Shown: piece after piece, positions 1 to 10,309 of the stretch
Position numbering within the stretch: position 1 is the first letter of the stretch
How the letters are laid out: each line of letters opens with the position of its first letter
Assembly: GCA_900323505.1 (NCBI GenBank)
Contig: OOIN01000012.1
Location: 868,001 to 932,000, forward strand
DNA: 64,000 nt
Direction: 5' to 3'
DNA from: Ustilago trichophora
Lineage: Eukaryota > Basidiomycota > Ustilaginomycetes > Ustilaginales > Ustilaginaceae
The notes under the pieces: generated by a model
Seen by the model: only the letters and a program-made list of their open reading frames with translations
Told to the model about the DNA's origin: nothing
Database searches by the model: none
Position numbers and translations under genes: made by a program

Positions 1-1520
1 TGATCTGGGGGCCGCCAAGAATCTTGGAAGCACGGGTACGCTCGCCCTTGAGCGACGAGAGGCATCGGGCAAAGACGGCCTCGCCGATGAGGGTGACGGG
101 CTGGCCAAGGTCGAGGGCGTTAATGGCGGTCCACTTGCCGGTACCCTTCTGTCCGGCCGAGTCGAGGATCTTGGTGAGGAGGGGCTTGCCGTCCTCGTCG
201 TTGTACTTGAGAATGTCACGGGTGATCTCGATCAAGAACGAGTCGAGGACACCAGTGTTCCACTTTGCGAAAATGTCACCAATCTCGGACTCGTGGAGGC
301 CAAGACCGTGCTTGAGGATGTCGTAGGCCTCACAGATGAGCTGCATGTCACCGTACTCGATACCGTTGTGGACCATCTTGACGTAGTGGCCGGCACCGGT
401 CTGGCCGACCCAGTCACAGCAGGGCTCACCGTCAGACTGGGCAGCAGTCTTCTGGAAGATCTCCTTGATGTGGGGCCAGGCGGCGTCGGATCCACCGGGC
501 ATGAGCGAGGGACCGTGACGGGCACCCTCCTCACCACCCGAGACACCGGAGCCAACGAAAAGGATTCCCTTGGCCTCGAGTTCCTTGCAGCGGCGGATCG
601 AGTCGGGGTAGTGCGAGTTACCACCGTCAATGATGATGTCACCCTCCTCGAGGTGGGGAACGAGCTGCTCGATGAAAGCGTCAACGGCGGGGCCGGCCTT
701 GACGAGGAGGATCATCTTGCGGGGGCGCTTGAGCTTGGCAACAAACTCCTCGATGGACTTGGCGCCGACGACGTTGGTGCCTACCAATTTAGGCAAGGAG
801 GAGAGGCAGTGCAAGCGAGAAAGACGAGATTGGCATGGTTGAAGCAGCCCAATCAGCCGAGGAAAGATCGTTGAGAAGAAAGGGAAAAGGGGGAATGTCA
901 GAACTCGGCTTCTTCCAGCAGTCCCTTGCTTCCTTTCTCCCTGGGCCTCGTAACATGTGCAGGAGCGCAGACATTGCATTCTGACACCTACAGACGCCGC
1001 TGATAGGAGCCGCAAGGTTCTGAAATAGCAGGCGAAAAAGGCAATCGAGTGTACTTACCCTTAGCCTCGTTGTTGAGGAAGTCGTCCACCTTGCTGGTGG
1101 TACGGTTGTAGGCGCAGACGGTGAAGCCCTTGTCTGTGGTTTTCAATGAGGCGAGGAGGAGGAGGAGGAGGAGGAAGAAGAAGAAGAAGAAGAGCAATGT
1201 GCTTAGAATCAGTGTTGTCGCTCTCAAAAAGGCAGCACCATCAAAGTGTCGAAGCGAGTGCACTTGGCACAACAGCTTTCGAGCATTGAGGTAGATACTC
1301 ACCGTTCATGTTGAGGATCAAGTTCTGACCCATGACGGCAAGGCCGATGAGGCCGATATCGGCACTGTTAGAATCAAGCGAGGCATGGCGATGTTGTGCG
1401 CAAAGTGTCAGCAAAGATGATCTGTGCAGCCTTTCTCCCAAATTGTCTCGTGAAGAGCTGTTAACGATCGAGCTTGACAACCCGAGCAGAGCAGAAAACT
1501 TACACAGCTTGGGACGACAT
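1..1520 (-). CDS. GND1: 6-phosphogluconate dehydrogenase, decarboxylating (5' part; 3' end beyond window)
   Basis: Cytosolic enzyme of the oxidative pentose phosphate pathway: 6-phosphogluconate + NADP to ribulose-5-phosphate + CO2 + NADPH. I rebuilt four exons on the minus strand: 1520-1504, 1364-1303, 1133-1059 and 780-<1. Introns of 139, 169 and 278 nt lie at the 5' end; donors are GTAAGT, GTGAGT and GTAAGT, and acceptors end in CAG, CAG and TAG. The joined frame stays open for about 311 residues, beginning M-S-S-Q-A-V-A-D. Visible are the N-terminal dinucleotide-binding motif [12 protein letters not shown], the family signature [21 protein letters not shown], the substrate-binding [16 protein letters not shown], and [16 protein letters not shown] with the catalytic Lys and neighbouring Asn/Glu. 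The frame runs off the window at a point where the family still has roughly 180 residues to go. The start is the ATG whose donor preserves the frame. Confidence 0.96.
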
Positions 1521-3280
1521 CTTGCGTGGACTGAGCTGGGCGGCGAGAGAGGAGATACGGGTCCGTGCTGTAGAGAGAATCCTTGCAACTGCTAAAGAGC
1601 AAAAGGCAGAGGATGGATGGGATGATGTGGTTGAAGAGGAAGAAAAGTTGCTTCGGTGACGAAGTAAGATGGATGGTGTAAAGCAGCAAGAGAGGGAGGA
1701 AGTGTTGGGTAGCGAGAAGAAAGCGGACCGAAGCTGCGAGCGAGGCTGACAGACTGCCACGCTAAGGTTCAGTCTGAGGAGTTGACTGACAAAGTGGAGC
1801 CGAGAGTGTGTTTCTAGGCAGGAGCGAGGGAGGGGGGAGAGAGAGAGAGAGCAGATGTGCGCCCAACCCGCGCAACTCGCCAAGTGCACGGACGAACTGC
1901 GAGGTGAGCACACATCTCAGGTCCGTCCGCCGAGATCGATTTCGAGTCAAAGCCAACACAGAGAGTGGGAGAAAGACAGAGAGGAAAGCAGCCGATCGCA
2001 CGCTCAATTGCAGACGCAGACTGCAACCGTGCGCGTTGAGCACAGCACATCTTGTCAATCCGAAACCAAAAAAAAAGAAAAGAAAAAAAAAAAAAAAGAA
2101 ATGAAAACCAAAGAGGTGGTCTGCAGTTGCTTGTCACAAGCTTCATTTTACCGACAACCCTCCACTGCAAACTGACTCTGAGGGAAATTTCCACGGGGTG
2201 ATCTCTAGCTTGTTGATAATCACTCCCCTGGCCAAACAGCACTGTGACGCAGCAACGCACTCTTCTAGCTTTACGGTATGTTCTGACGTCTCTTTCGCGT
2301 CCCCAAAAAGATGACCGGACGCAAACCGCGCTGACTTTTCTCTCTCTCTTCTTTTGCTTGCCGCGAGGTGTCCCGCGATGCCTTCCAGAGCAGGCTCTTG
2401 AAGATGTTCTAAACAGTCAAAGGAAGATCACGATCGCTTCTCTGAATGAACAACATATTGGATGGCTAACTACAATCACAGATCTCCGATATGCGCGACA
2501 CAATGTCAGATTGCTCCTGATGATGCTGTTGAAAAAAGGGTGCGTCCGTGCCCATGCCATGCCATCCTTCGACGAAATTCCAAAAGAAAAATCAAAAGTA
2601 TGACGCTTTTTCTTTTTTTTTCTCTCCAAATTCTAGCGTGGGTGTACTGTGCGTGTGAGAGAGGGAGAGAGAATAACCGGTCCGGAGATCCTGCCCTGTC
2701 CTGTCCCTCTTGAAGTTGCCAATGCATAATGATGAGATCGATCGATAAGACAGCTGCCTGCAGCGTTGGGTCTGTCGATCAACTCTTTCTTTTCTTTTCA
2801 GTCTAACATAGCACATTTTTGCCCTTTTCCGAACACGGTCCGGAGTCCTTCCGGGCCATCCTCTCAGAGTTGTTTGAGCTGTCTGCCGAGCTCCTCGAGA
2901 TGCAGGTGTTGTGCTTCGGACCCCATACTAAGCCCCGCGGGGTAGATCGGCATGCTACAAGGCGCAAAGTCAAGATGATGGGCAATGTGGGCTCCACGCG
3001 ACCAGCAAGCCAGGGTTCACCTGGTTAGAGTTTGCTCTTGATCCTGAACCCAGAGATTGCCGGATCCCACTCTAGATCGCCGGTCTTCCAAACCTTCCTC
3101 ACTCACAACGAGTTTACCGATGCTTCTGAAAGCCCAACAATACCAGCGTTCAAACCAAAAAGGAACAGGAAAGACCTGCGGTTCCTTACGAGTGTCAAGT
3201 GCGTTAGAGAGGGAGCTGTTAAAAATACAGAATGAATACATGCAAATACGAGTCTTTGGATGGGAATGTGTGGAATGGGA
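1521..3280. other. Intergenic: GND1 upstream region and SCAP-like gene 3' flank
   Basis: No supportable gene. It contains a purine run of GA repeats near 1828-1852, an A-rich run near 2068-2100, and scattered CT tracts. Because both flanking genes are on the minus strand, the left part is the probable GND1 promoter and the right part the SCAP-like 3' UTR. Open frames here are short and of random composition. Confidence 0.6.
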
Positions 3281-6200
3281 TCACTTCAAAGTTGACTTGG
3301 CGCGGAACAAGCCGATGGAGCCTCCAAAGCCAAACAGCAGCGCGATTTGGTCGCGTTGAGGCGTAGCAAACCCATGCACCGGATGCAGGCGCGAAAAGGA
3401 GAGGGCATCGTCAAGCGAGCCTTGGGATCGTCTCCCAATTTGATGGCGTTGCAGTGATGGTCGTGATGGCGGCGAAGCGATCTCATCTGATCGCAGAAGC
3501 AAGGGCTGTCGTGACACTAGCAATTCGCCACCACGTCCCAAAACAAGCTCTTCCCGCAAATCCAGCGACCACCACTCCCACCGGCTCTGACTCGAGCTTC
3601 GCTGCGCGCGGCCGACACCGACGAGAATGCTCCTTGCTCCCACCGCAAAGCTTCCGCCTCTCTGGCATCGAACCCAGCCCAGCAGCCTGAGCTGCCTGTC
3701 GTCTGCCTTCTGCGTAGAGTTCGTAGGCGGAGGTAGATTCGGAAAGACCGAAAGGCTTGTTGATGCCGCTGTTCCCTGTGGAGTGGCGTCAGTCGCGGCA
3801 CTGATGCCGCTTCTGTCTCGCATGTGTGCACTGGCGCGACGCAGTCTTGACGCGGAACCGTGCGATGACATGGGATACGACAGAGGATTGGCGAGCTCCG
3901 AGGCGGGACTTGGCGGCGTTGAGCCATCCGCCGCCCAAAAGTTGGCAGCGTTGGTGCGAGAACCGTTCGGGGTTCGAATACGAAGTGGGGAGCCGGACAT
4001 GAAGGCGCCCAGACTGCTGTGAATGGACCCGCTCTTCTCCATCATTGCCGCTGCGCCTGGTGTGCCGCCTGACACGATGAGCAAAGAAGCTCGGCCGGTC
4101 GTATGAGCAACGAATGCCGAGGTGTTGGCATCGCCTGGGTCGATTGTGCTCAAGCCGGTTACGGGGCCATCGTCCAAGTCTACGCTGCTGACGGTTTCGG
4201 CCGTCTCAAAGTCGATCAATCGCACTCGGCCGTTGGCAAACCCAAGCAAGAGTGTACTTCGGAGGAGCGGCGCTTCGTCCGCCAATGGCGGTCGACTTGC
4301 AAGCTGGCATAGCAGCGCCGAGCATACGTGGCCTCGGTCTTCGATGCTGAGCGTGAAAACAGTTTTGGTGCTTGAGCCTCCCGACTCGACGGCTCTAATG
4401 TGGAACTGGCCGTCAGTGGTAGTAAACCCGATGAAAGTTGTCCGAGGCGGTGTCGGGCTACTACTGCTGCTGTTATTCTGGGCGACATGGACCTGCATCG
4501 ATCGCCAGCGCAAGCGTGAGTCGAGTTGAGTTTGGGAAGCTACTACTTTGACCTCTTTGCGTGCTACGTTCCAGATGCGGATAGTGCCATCGCGGTGCGC
4601 CGATAGCGCAGTGGCAGACTCGAGCGTATGCATGGATTCGTGATGCTGCAGCGTCAGAGACGTTATTGGCGAGGCCGAGTCATTGGGTCGGGAATTCCAG
4701 ACGGCTTCCAGGGTGTCTGTGGAGATGAAAGTGATGTGACCTGAGGGGTGCCCCAAGGCCAACCACCGCGCCTCGGCTGAGAGTGCAAGAGCTGTCACGT
4801 TGCTTTGATCGGAGGGGAGCCCTGCCCGTGCTCTAAAGACGCTGCCTCTACGTTCTGCATCTTCGCTTCCGGTCTCTAGTCTCCAAATACGGATACCGCC
4901 ACCATTATCGATCGAGGCCGCGAGTCCACCGTCGTGAACAAGGAACTCAATATCGCAAGAGTGAGCATTGGCGAGAACGGAGGTTTGCGGCTGCAGAGAG
5001 GACGGCGCGGATGCGAGAGCAGGGTCGTCGAGGTTCTCAGAAGGGTCAGCCTCGGATTTGTCGCGTTGAGCGTCCAACAGCTCAGTGTCCTTGAGCAGGT
5101 AGAGCAACAGCATCCAGAGCAGTGCTGTGGTCCCCGAAATGGGAAGGACGACCAGCTTGGCAAACCAGACCACGGCTCGTATTCTGGGTCGGAACAATGC
5201 CCAGCCTGCAAATGTGGCGGTCGAAGGAGGAACAGCGCCTTCGTCGGAGGATCGGAGCGATAAGATGGTCCATGGCTCGACATTGATCCTCAACTCTTGA
5301 GCGCCTAGCGGATTCAGCGATGTCCACAGGTCTGCGCTGGGTGAAGAGGTCCACCATGGCAGGGAAGCATGTGGCTTTGCGTCTAGATGTCCGAAGGGAT
5401 CAAAGGAGTTTTCCGTCGGAGGCGCCTGGCGGACTGCATCCCAGTCGGCTGGCAATACGTAGCTGGATTGTCGATGGCTAGGGAAGCCGGTGCCGTAATA
5501 GAGATACAGTCCGCCCATATAGACCAAGATGAGCGTGAGACTGGCGGTCCTGGCGGTCCTTGCCTTCCAGATCTTGGACAGCGCTGCAATGACAATGTTG
5601 CCTGGCCGAGCCTGGACTCGAGCATTGCCGATGCGTCGTTGCCCTTCGGTGGAAGATTCGCCGTCAAAGTCTTCGCTGCTGCCGTGGGTACTAATGGCCG
5701 CTCCCTCATGCGTTCTCGAAGAGCTATCCTGTTTCCTGGTCAGTCGAGTGCCCTGCGTCAAGAGATCAGCAAGTTCGAGACGCTGCATGTCGATGCTGAG
5801 GACGGTGATGAAAAAGGTCATCTGCAGGAACCAGTCCATGATGAGGGAGAAGATGGCAAAGATGCAGAACTCGCGTACAGCTCTTACGCCAATGAAGAGG
5901 GCAATGACGAGGAGCAGGAGAATGTCGGCGAGCGTGGTGAGGGTGATGGGTACTCCGACCTTGCCTAAGCCATGTGCGATGCGTGATGACACGGTGAGTG
6001 ACAGAGGCGTGTCGACGATGGCCTTGGTAAGGCTAAACATGTTTTCGGAGCCGACGACGACAATAACAAAGGGCAGCAGCTCCCAGGGAACCAGCGTGAG
6101 TCGTATGCCGAGAAGGGCGCAGATGCTAACACTCATGATCATGCTGATGAGCAACTGCGTGGTTCCGGTAAAGGCGAGACCGAAACGTGAGTGTACCTTG

Positions 6201-7432
6201 CGCAGCTTGATGAGGCCGCGTGAGATGTAGATGATGACGAATGCGTATGCGGTCAAGAGAAAGATGTGAGTAGGTTTGCGTTTGGATGAAGGCGTGTCGG
6301 GCGCAAACTGGAGAACGAGGCTATGCGAGATGTTTTCGGGCGAAGCGATGAGGCGAACCTGGCCACCAGTGACTCGAGTGAGGAGGTCATGCCAGCTGTT
6401 GTGGCTCGGCGAGATGCCATCGGCGGATGAAACTGCCGCGGAGCTTGGCTTCGCATCCGCGCATGCTTCGTTGTGGTCCTGGCGCAAGAAAAAGGTGAAG
6501 GCGAGGAACTCAGCTCTCGGTAGTCGTTGGAAGAGATGCCATCGTCCAGCCAAAGTGGTTGAATAAGAGAGCGGCGCTCCCGATCTTGTTCGATTCAGAG
6601 ACGATTGCGAAACGAAGTGGGCAGGATCGTCGTCTTGAAGAATGGCCTGCGAGTCCATATTCCAGTATTCGAGCGGCGAGAGTGTCAGGCATGCAGCCTC
6701 GCTGTCTACATTCGGACCCTCGCCGACGAGTGCTGTACGCCCTGGGAAAGAGTTGCGCGGCTGCACACACACCAACGAGGGACCGAGATCGTCCTCATCG
6801 GGATTTTTCCGAAGTTCGGACTCTACCGACTTTTGCAACTGGAGTGCCGAGTTCAAGATGCGCTTTTCGAGAACACCAAAACGAGGTCCTCTACCAGCCA
6901 TGACGTCGTCCGTAGTTATAAAGACATGTTCGACACGTATTGACTGGCAACGTGGGCGGGAGAAGGCGGGAGCAGTTTCGGTAGCGGCAGAGGCCTGGCG
7001 GGCTTGTTGGTGGAGCAAGACTTGGGCATCGCTGACGTCGATAGCTCGAAGATCGCGGGCATCATCCCAGATCATGCGAAGGTCGCTGAGGCTGTTGACA
7101 TGTTTCCTTCCGCTGCTCGCAAACGAGTCCATAAACGGCGTGCTAAGGGACCTCCAGACGCTCTTTGCATCGCCTCTAGAGACACCGGGGCCACCCTTGG
7201 ATGCCCAAAAGTAGATTCCGACAGCGGGATAAAAGAGCGAGGTGATGACCAGAGAGCAGAGTAGCAAAGTCCGTATTTGATGTTTCGAGATCCAGCGTCC
7301 ATGATGTTGGAAAATGGATTCGCCTCGAGAGCGGAATTGGCGAACTAGAGGTAACGAAGAGGCTGAGCCTGGATGCGAGCGCCTCGCTCTCCTAGCTGTG
7401 GGCTTGCGCGCAGCCACGCCATCTTGGGCCAT
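3281..7432 (-). CDS. SCAP-like sterol sensor / SREBP cleavage-activating protein
   Basis: Intronless frame of 1383 residues. In animals and several fungi SCAP escorts SREBP from ER to Golgi when sterol or oxygen is low. Seen here: an N-terminal membrane segment near residues 57-77; a long luminal loop; a sterol-sensing domain from about 390 to 560, including IIYIS (Tyr402, position of the SCAP YIYFS motif), a GSENMFSLTKAIVDTP stretch, and EFCIFAIFSLIMDWFLQM, where the Asp matches the position at which a mammalian change causes sterol resistance; then LELADL at 552-557, aligned with the COPII-binding MELADL. Further membrane segments lie near 640 and 760, followed by a WD40-type C-terminal half (GGIRIWRLE near 860, GTIRIWNVA near 955). 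The order SSD then WD40 separates SCAP from HMG-CoA reductase, Patched and NPC1. It sits head-to-head with the MDR gene. No SREBP or Insig is in the window. Confidence 0.9.
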   Translation of the reverse strand: MAQDGVAARKPTARRARRSHPGSASSLPLVRQFRSRGESIFQHHGRWISKHQIRTLLLCSLVITSLFYPAVGIYFWASKGGPGVSRGDAKSVWRSLSTPFMDSFASSGRKHVNSLSDLRMIWDDARDLRAIDVSDAQVLLHQQARQASAATETAPAFSRPRCQSIRVEHVFITTDDVMAGRGPRFGVLEKRILNSALQLQKSVESELRKNPDEDDLGPSLVCVQPRNSFPGRTALVGEGPNVDSEAACLTLSPLEYWNMDSQAILQDDDPAHFVSQSSLNRTRSGAPLSYSTTLAGRWHLFQRLPRAEFLAFTFFLRQDHNEACADAKPSSAAVSSADGISPSHNSWHDLLTRVTGGQVRLIASPENISHSLVLQFAPDTPSSKRKPTHIFLLTAYAFVIIYISRGLIKLRKVHSRFGLAFTGTTQLLISMIMSVSICALLGIRLTLVPWELLPFVIVVVGSENMFSLTKAIVDTPLSLTVSSRIAHGLGKVGVPITLTTLADILLLLVIALFIGVRAVREFCIFAIFSLIMDWFLQMTFFITVLSIDMQRLELADLLTQGTRLTRKQDSSSRTHEGAAISTHGSSEDFDGESSTEGQRRIGNARVQARPGNIVIAALSKIWKARTARTASLTLILVYMGGLYLYYGTGFPSHRQSSYVLPADWDAVRQAPPTENSFDPFGHLDAKPHASLPWWTSSPSADLWTSLNPLGAQELRINVEPWTILSLRSSDEGAVPPSTATFAGWALFRPRIRAVVWFAKLVVLPISGTTALLWMLLLYLLKDTELLDAQRDKSEADPSENLDDPALASAPSSLQPQTSVLANAHSCDIEFLVHDGGLAASIDNGGGIRIWRLETGSEDAERRGSVFRARAGLPSDQSNVTALALSAEARWLALGHPSGHITFISTDTLEAVWNSRPNDSASPITSLTLQHHESMHTLESATALSAHRDGTIRIWNVARKEVKVVASQTQLDSRLRWRSMQVHVAQNNSSSSSPTPPRTTFIGFTTTDGQFHIRAVESGGSSTKTVFTLSIEDRGHVCSALLCQLASRPPLADEAPLLRSTLLLGFANGRVRLIDFETAETVSSVDLDDGPVTGLSTIDPGDANTSAFVAHTTGRASLLIVSGGTPGAAAMMEKSGSIHSSLGAFMSGSPLRIRTPNGSRTNAANFWAADGSTPPSPASELANPLSYPMSSHGSASRLRRASAHMRDRSGISAATDATPQGTAASTSLSVFPNLPPPTNSTQKADDRQLRLLGWVRCQRGGSFAVGARSILVGVGRAQRSSSQSRWEWWSLDLREELVLGRGGELLVSRQPLLLRSDEIASPPSRPSLQRHQIGRRSQGSLDDALSFSRLHPVHGFATPQRDQIALLFGFGGSIGLFRAKSTLK

Positions 7433-9123
7433 GTCGGCCGTTGCGGCTTAGGAGTGCAACCGCTCAGCAAGCAAGAGGCTGATGAGAAGATGGGTGGGCA
7501 AAGGGCGTAATGAAGCCAAGCCAAAGTCGATGGACCGAATTTACGAGTCTACGTTGATGAGCTCGGTAGACATGATCCAGGCCTACTTAAGCAAAAGTGA
7601 GGGACTGCCGTGAGCTTGGCGTGAGCGATTGAGTTGGTGCAGGAGACGGACGGCAGCCTGATCAAGAGGCGAGAGTGTGAGGCAAACGACTGAAAAGACG
7701 ATGATCAAAGAAAAGAGAACTTCCAACGGTTTGCTTGATTCCAGCGCAAGGGTCTCGACAATTTCACCTCGACAGGGTTCTCACTCTCTCTGTCCGAATG
7801 TATGAAAATGCGGAGGAGTAACTAGCCAAGTCAAGTCGCGATTTCCGAACATGTGATTCGTTTGGTCGGAAATCGCCTCCCGAGAGAGCGGCAGATGTGA
7901 GAGAGTCTCTTGCAGAGATGCACGACAAGCTCGCTCCGGCTCTCAATTTTTCAAAAAAAAAAAAGGCAAAAGCTGCCGACATGACTTTCCGGACTCCTTG
8001 CTTCTTGTCAGTCGTCGGAACGAGTCCGATAGCAATCCCTCTTGATGGCTTCGGCGCTCGAAAAAGTGGGCTGAGGCCTGTCAATAATGTACTGTATATG
8101 CAGTGCTGAAGAACGCGAGAACGCGGAAAAGCCTTTCCAGCTTCTCCCTTTCTACGCGCCTGAATTGCTACTGTAGATTTGGGTGCCAAAATCAGCTGGT
8201 TCGTATCATGACCACACCACATGCCTCTCTCTGCCTTGCTTTGCCGATTCAGTCACTTTGCATTCCTCCCCAACTTGGCGCTGGTGTTGGGAAAGGTGAT
8301 CCTCGTTGATTGACAGCTGTACGATCGGCCAGATTGGGTAAGCTCCACGGAGCATCTTGTTGGATCTCGACAACCAGGGCCATTCCTGCTGGCTGAACCC
8401 CCGATGTTCCCGATGGACAGTTTAGTGTTCCTCCGACGACCTTCAATCTCTTTACTACGGCTAAGCACAAGTTTCCTCTTCTTGGTCTCGTTTGATGAGC
8501 AACACTGCCAAGACTTGCGGTGCGCGATCCTCCCATCTCGGGGTTTGGTCTCCTTTCAACTGTTTTCCAGACCTGTTTGTGAGATTGGATTGACATTGAC
8601 TGGATGTTGATGCTCTGGCTCAAGATATGGAAAAGATGGTTTGCCAAATGGCTATACAGTTCACACAAAAGCTCGAGCAAAGGTCACGGCAATGATTTGG
8701 CTCGCACACTCTAAAAATTCTTTCGCCGACGCACGGACGAGAAGAAACGCGAGGCAACTGGACAGACAGCCAGCCAGCTAGCCAGCCAGCCCGCTTTCCT
8801 TTTTTGGGTATTCGCTGTGTCACCTCCACTTCGGCGTTAGAAGCCAACAGTCACGCAGCAATGACATGTGCGGCTGAGAGAGCGGTCATAAGCCTTTCAC
8901 TGTCATCCAACGTATACAGTACACAGTCCCGACCGCTCGCGACCACAGCCAAAGAGCTCGGCGAATCTACAGTCTCAGTTGCCCCGCCATTCGAGCACAG
9001 TAGCGTGTCAAAGCAGCAATGTTGACGGTTATATATCTTTGGGACTGCTTCGCATGAGCTCATCCCATCGTCATCACCACAACTTTCTTTGCTCTATCTC
9101 TTCATCGATCCAGCATAGCCAGC
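7433..9123. other. Divergent intergenic region between SCAP-like and MDR genes
   Basis: About 1.7 kb with no supportable gene. It should carry both promoters. Visible are a CCAG tandem run near 8769-8790, an A-run near 7950-7962, three copies of the 7-mer TACTGTA/TACAGTA (8090, 8169, 8915), and a TATA-like string just upstream of the MDR gene. Confidence 0.55.
9030..9036 (+). promoter_or_regulatory. TATA-like element upstream of the MDR reductase
   Basis: The string TATATAT lies 88 bp before the ATG at 9124, a distance compatible with a core promoter plus a short leader. It is the only clear TATA-like string close to that start. No transcript data support it. Confidence 0.4.
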
Positions 9124-10218
9124 ATGTCTGCCACTCCATCCAAGATGCAAGCCCTCGTCACGGTCGAGGGCAAAAAGACCGAAGTTCAACAGGTCCCCGT
9201 TCCTACTTTGGACAAGGACGAAATTCTCGTCCGCACCACTGCGGTGACACTCAACCCTACCGATTGGAAGCACATTGCTTTCCTTTCTCCCCCCGGTGTT
9301 GGTGTTGGATGCGACTTTGCCGGTGTTGTTGAACAGCTTGGACCTGATGTCAAGAATTCTACTTTGAAGAAGGGCGATCGCGTCTGTGGCTTTGTTCACG
9401 GTGGCAAGGACGCTGGACGGGGCAGTTTTGCTCAGTATCTCAAGACCAACAGCGAGTTGGTTGCCACGATTCCCGACAATGTCGATGATTACAGCGCCAG
9501 CTCGATGGGCGTTGGTGGAGAGACGGCTGTTCAGGCGCTCTTCCACCGCCTTGCGATTCCTGTCCCGGACTTTTCCAACGGAGCGATTCCCGTCAAAGAG
9601 GATTCGCCCGAGATTCTCATCTGGTCCGGAAGCACCACCGTCGGTCAATGGGCCATTCAGATTGCCCACATCTCCGGATTCAGAGTCATCACCACTGCAA
9701 GCCCCAAGAACCATCAACTCCTCAAAGTCCTCGGTGCAGACGATGTCTATGACTACAGAGACGAGACCACACCCCAGAAGATCTCTTCCAAGTATCCCAA
9801 CTTGAGCAAGGCTCTCGACTGCATTTCCGAAAATGGAACCCAGCAGCTCTGCGTCAAATCCCTAGGTTCAAAAGGTGGAGACATTGTCGTTCTCCTCAAA
9901 CCCGATGCCGAAGCCATCGCTCTTCGTAAAGGTGAAGTCAACATCATTCACACTTTGGCTTACACCGCCCTCGGTCGCCCTTTCAGCTACGGAAAAGCTG
10001 TCTTCGACGAGGAACGCGTCACCGCCGACTCAAACCTCATGAAGGAGTGGCTCAACGGCGATCAGGGTCTCTTCCACACTTTGTTCCAGAGGGGCCTCGT
10101 GCGAGGAAACAAGATCAAAGAAATGTCGGGTGGTCTCGAGGCTATCCCAGAGGGTCTCAAGTACTTGCAGGATGGAAAAGTTTCTGCCGAGAAGCTGGCC
10201 TACAAGATCAGCTCGTAG
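9124..10218 (+). CDS. Zinc-independent MDR-superfamily oxidoreductase (trans-enoyl reductase-like)
   Basis: Single exon, 364 residues, close to the usual size of the medium-chain dehydrogenase/reductase family. The N-terminal GroES-like domain shows the family pattern VTLNPTDWKHIAF and GVGCDFAGVV. The Rossmann half carries the NADP-binding loop ILIWSGSTTVGQWAIQ at about 165-180, then a VITTASPKN stretch and LGADDVYDYRD. No catalytic or structural zinc-ligand Cys cluster is evident, so it fits the enoyl-reductase branch (LovC/ToxD-like) rather than alcohol dehydrogenases. The substrate cannot be told from sequence. No polyketide synthase or other biosynthetic genes lie alongside, so a stand-alone detoxification or lipid role is as likely as secondary metabolism. 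Its stop is 91 bp from the stop of the convergent JmjC gene. Confidence 0.88.
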   Translation: MSATPSKMQALVTVEGKKTEVQQVPVPTLDKDEILVRTTAVTLNPTDWKHIAFLSPPGVGVGCDFAGVVEQLGPDVKNSTLKKGDRVCGFVHGGKDAGRGSFAQYLKTNSELVATIPDNVDDYSASSMGVGGETAVQALFHRLAIPVPDFSNGAIPVKEDSPEILIWSGSTTVGQWAIQIAHISGFRVITTASPKNHQLLKVLGADDVYDYRDETTPQKISSKYPNLSKALDCISENGTQQLCVKSLGSKGGDIVVLLKPDAEAIALRKGEVNIIHTLAYTALGRPFSYGKAVFDEERVTADSNLMKEWLNGDQGLFHTLFQRGLVRGNKIKEMSGGLEAIPEGLKYLQDGKVSAEKLAYKISS

Positions 10219-10309
10219 CGTGTTGCTCATTCAAAGTGGTGTTCAAAATATCATGTAAAATGTCATAAGATACAGAAAACTATATAATGAGAAGAGAATG
10301 TCCAATTGC

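Noticed and set aside
8205..8226. Sterol-regulatory-like CACACCAC string upstream of the SCAP-like gene
   Set aside because: It differs from the SRE-1 ATCACCCCAC core at several bases and is CA-rich by chance; there is no second site or conservation to support it.
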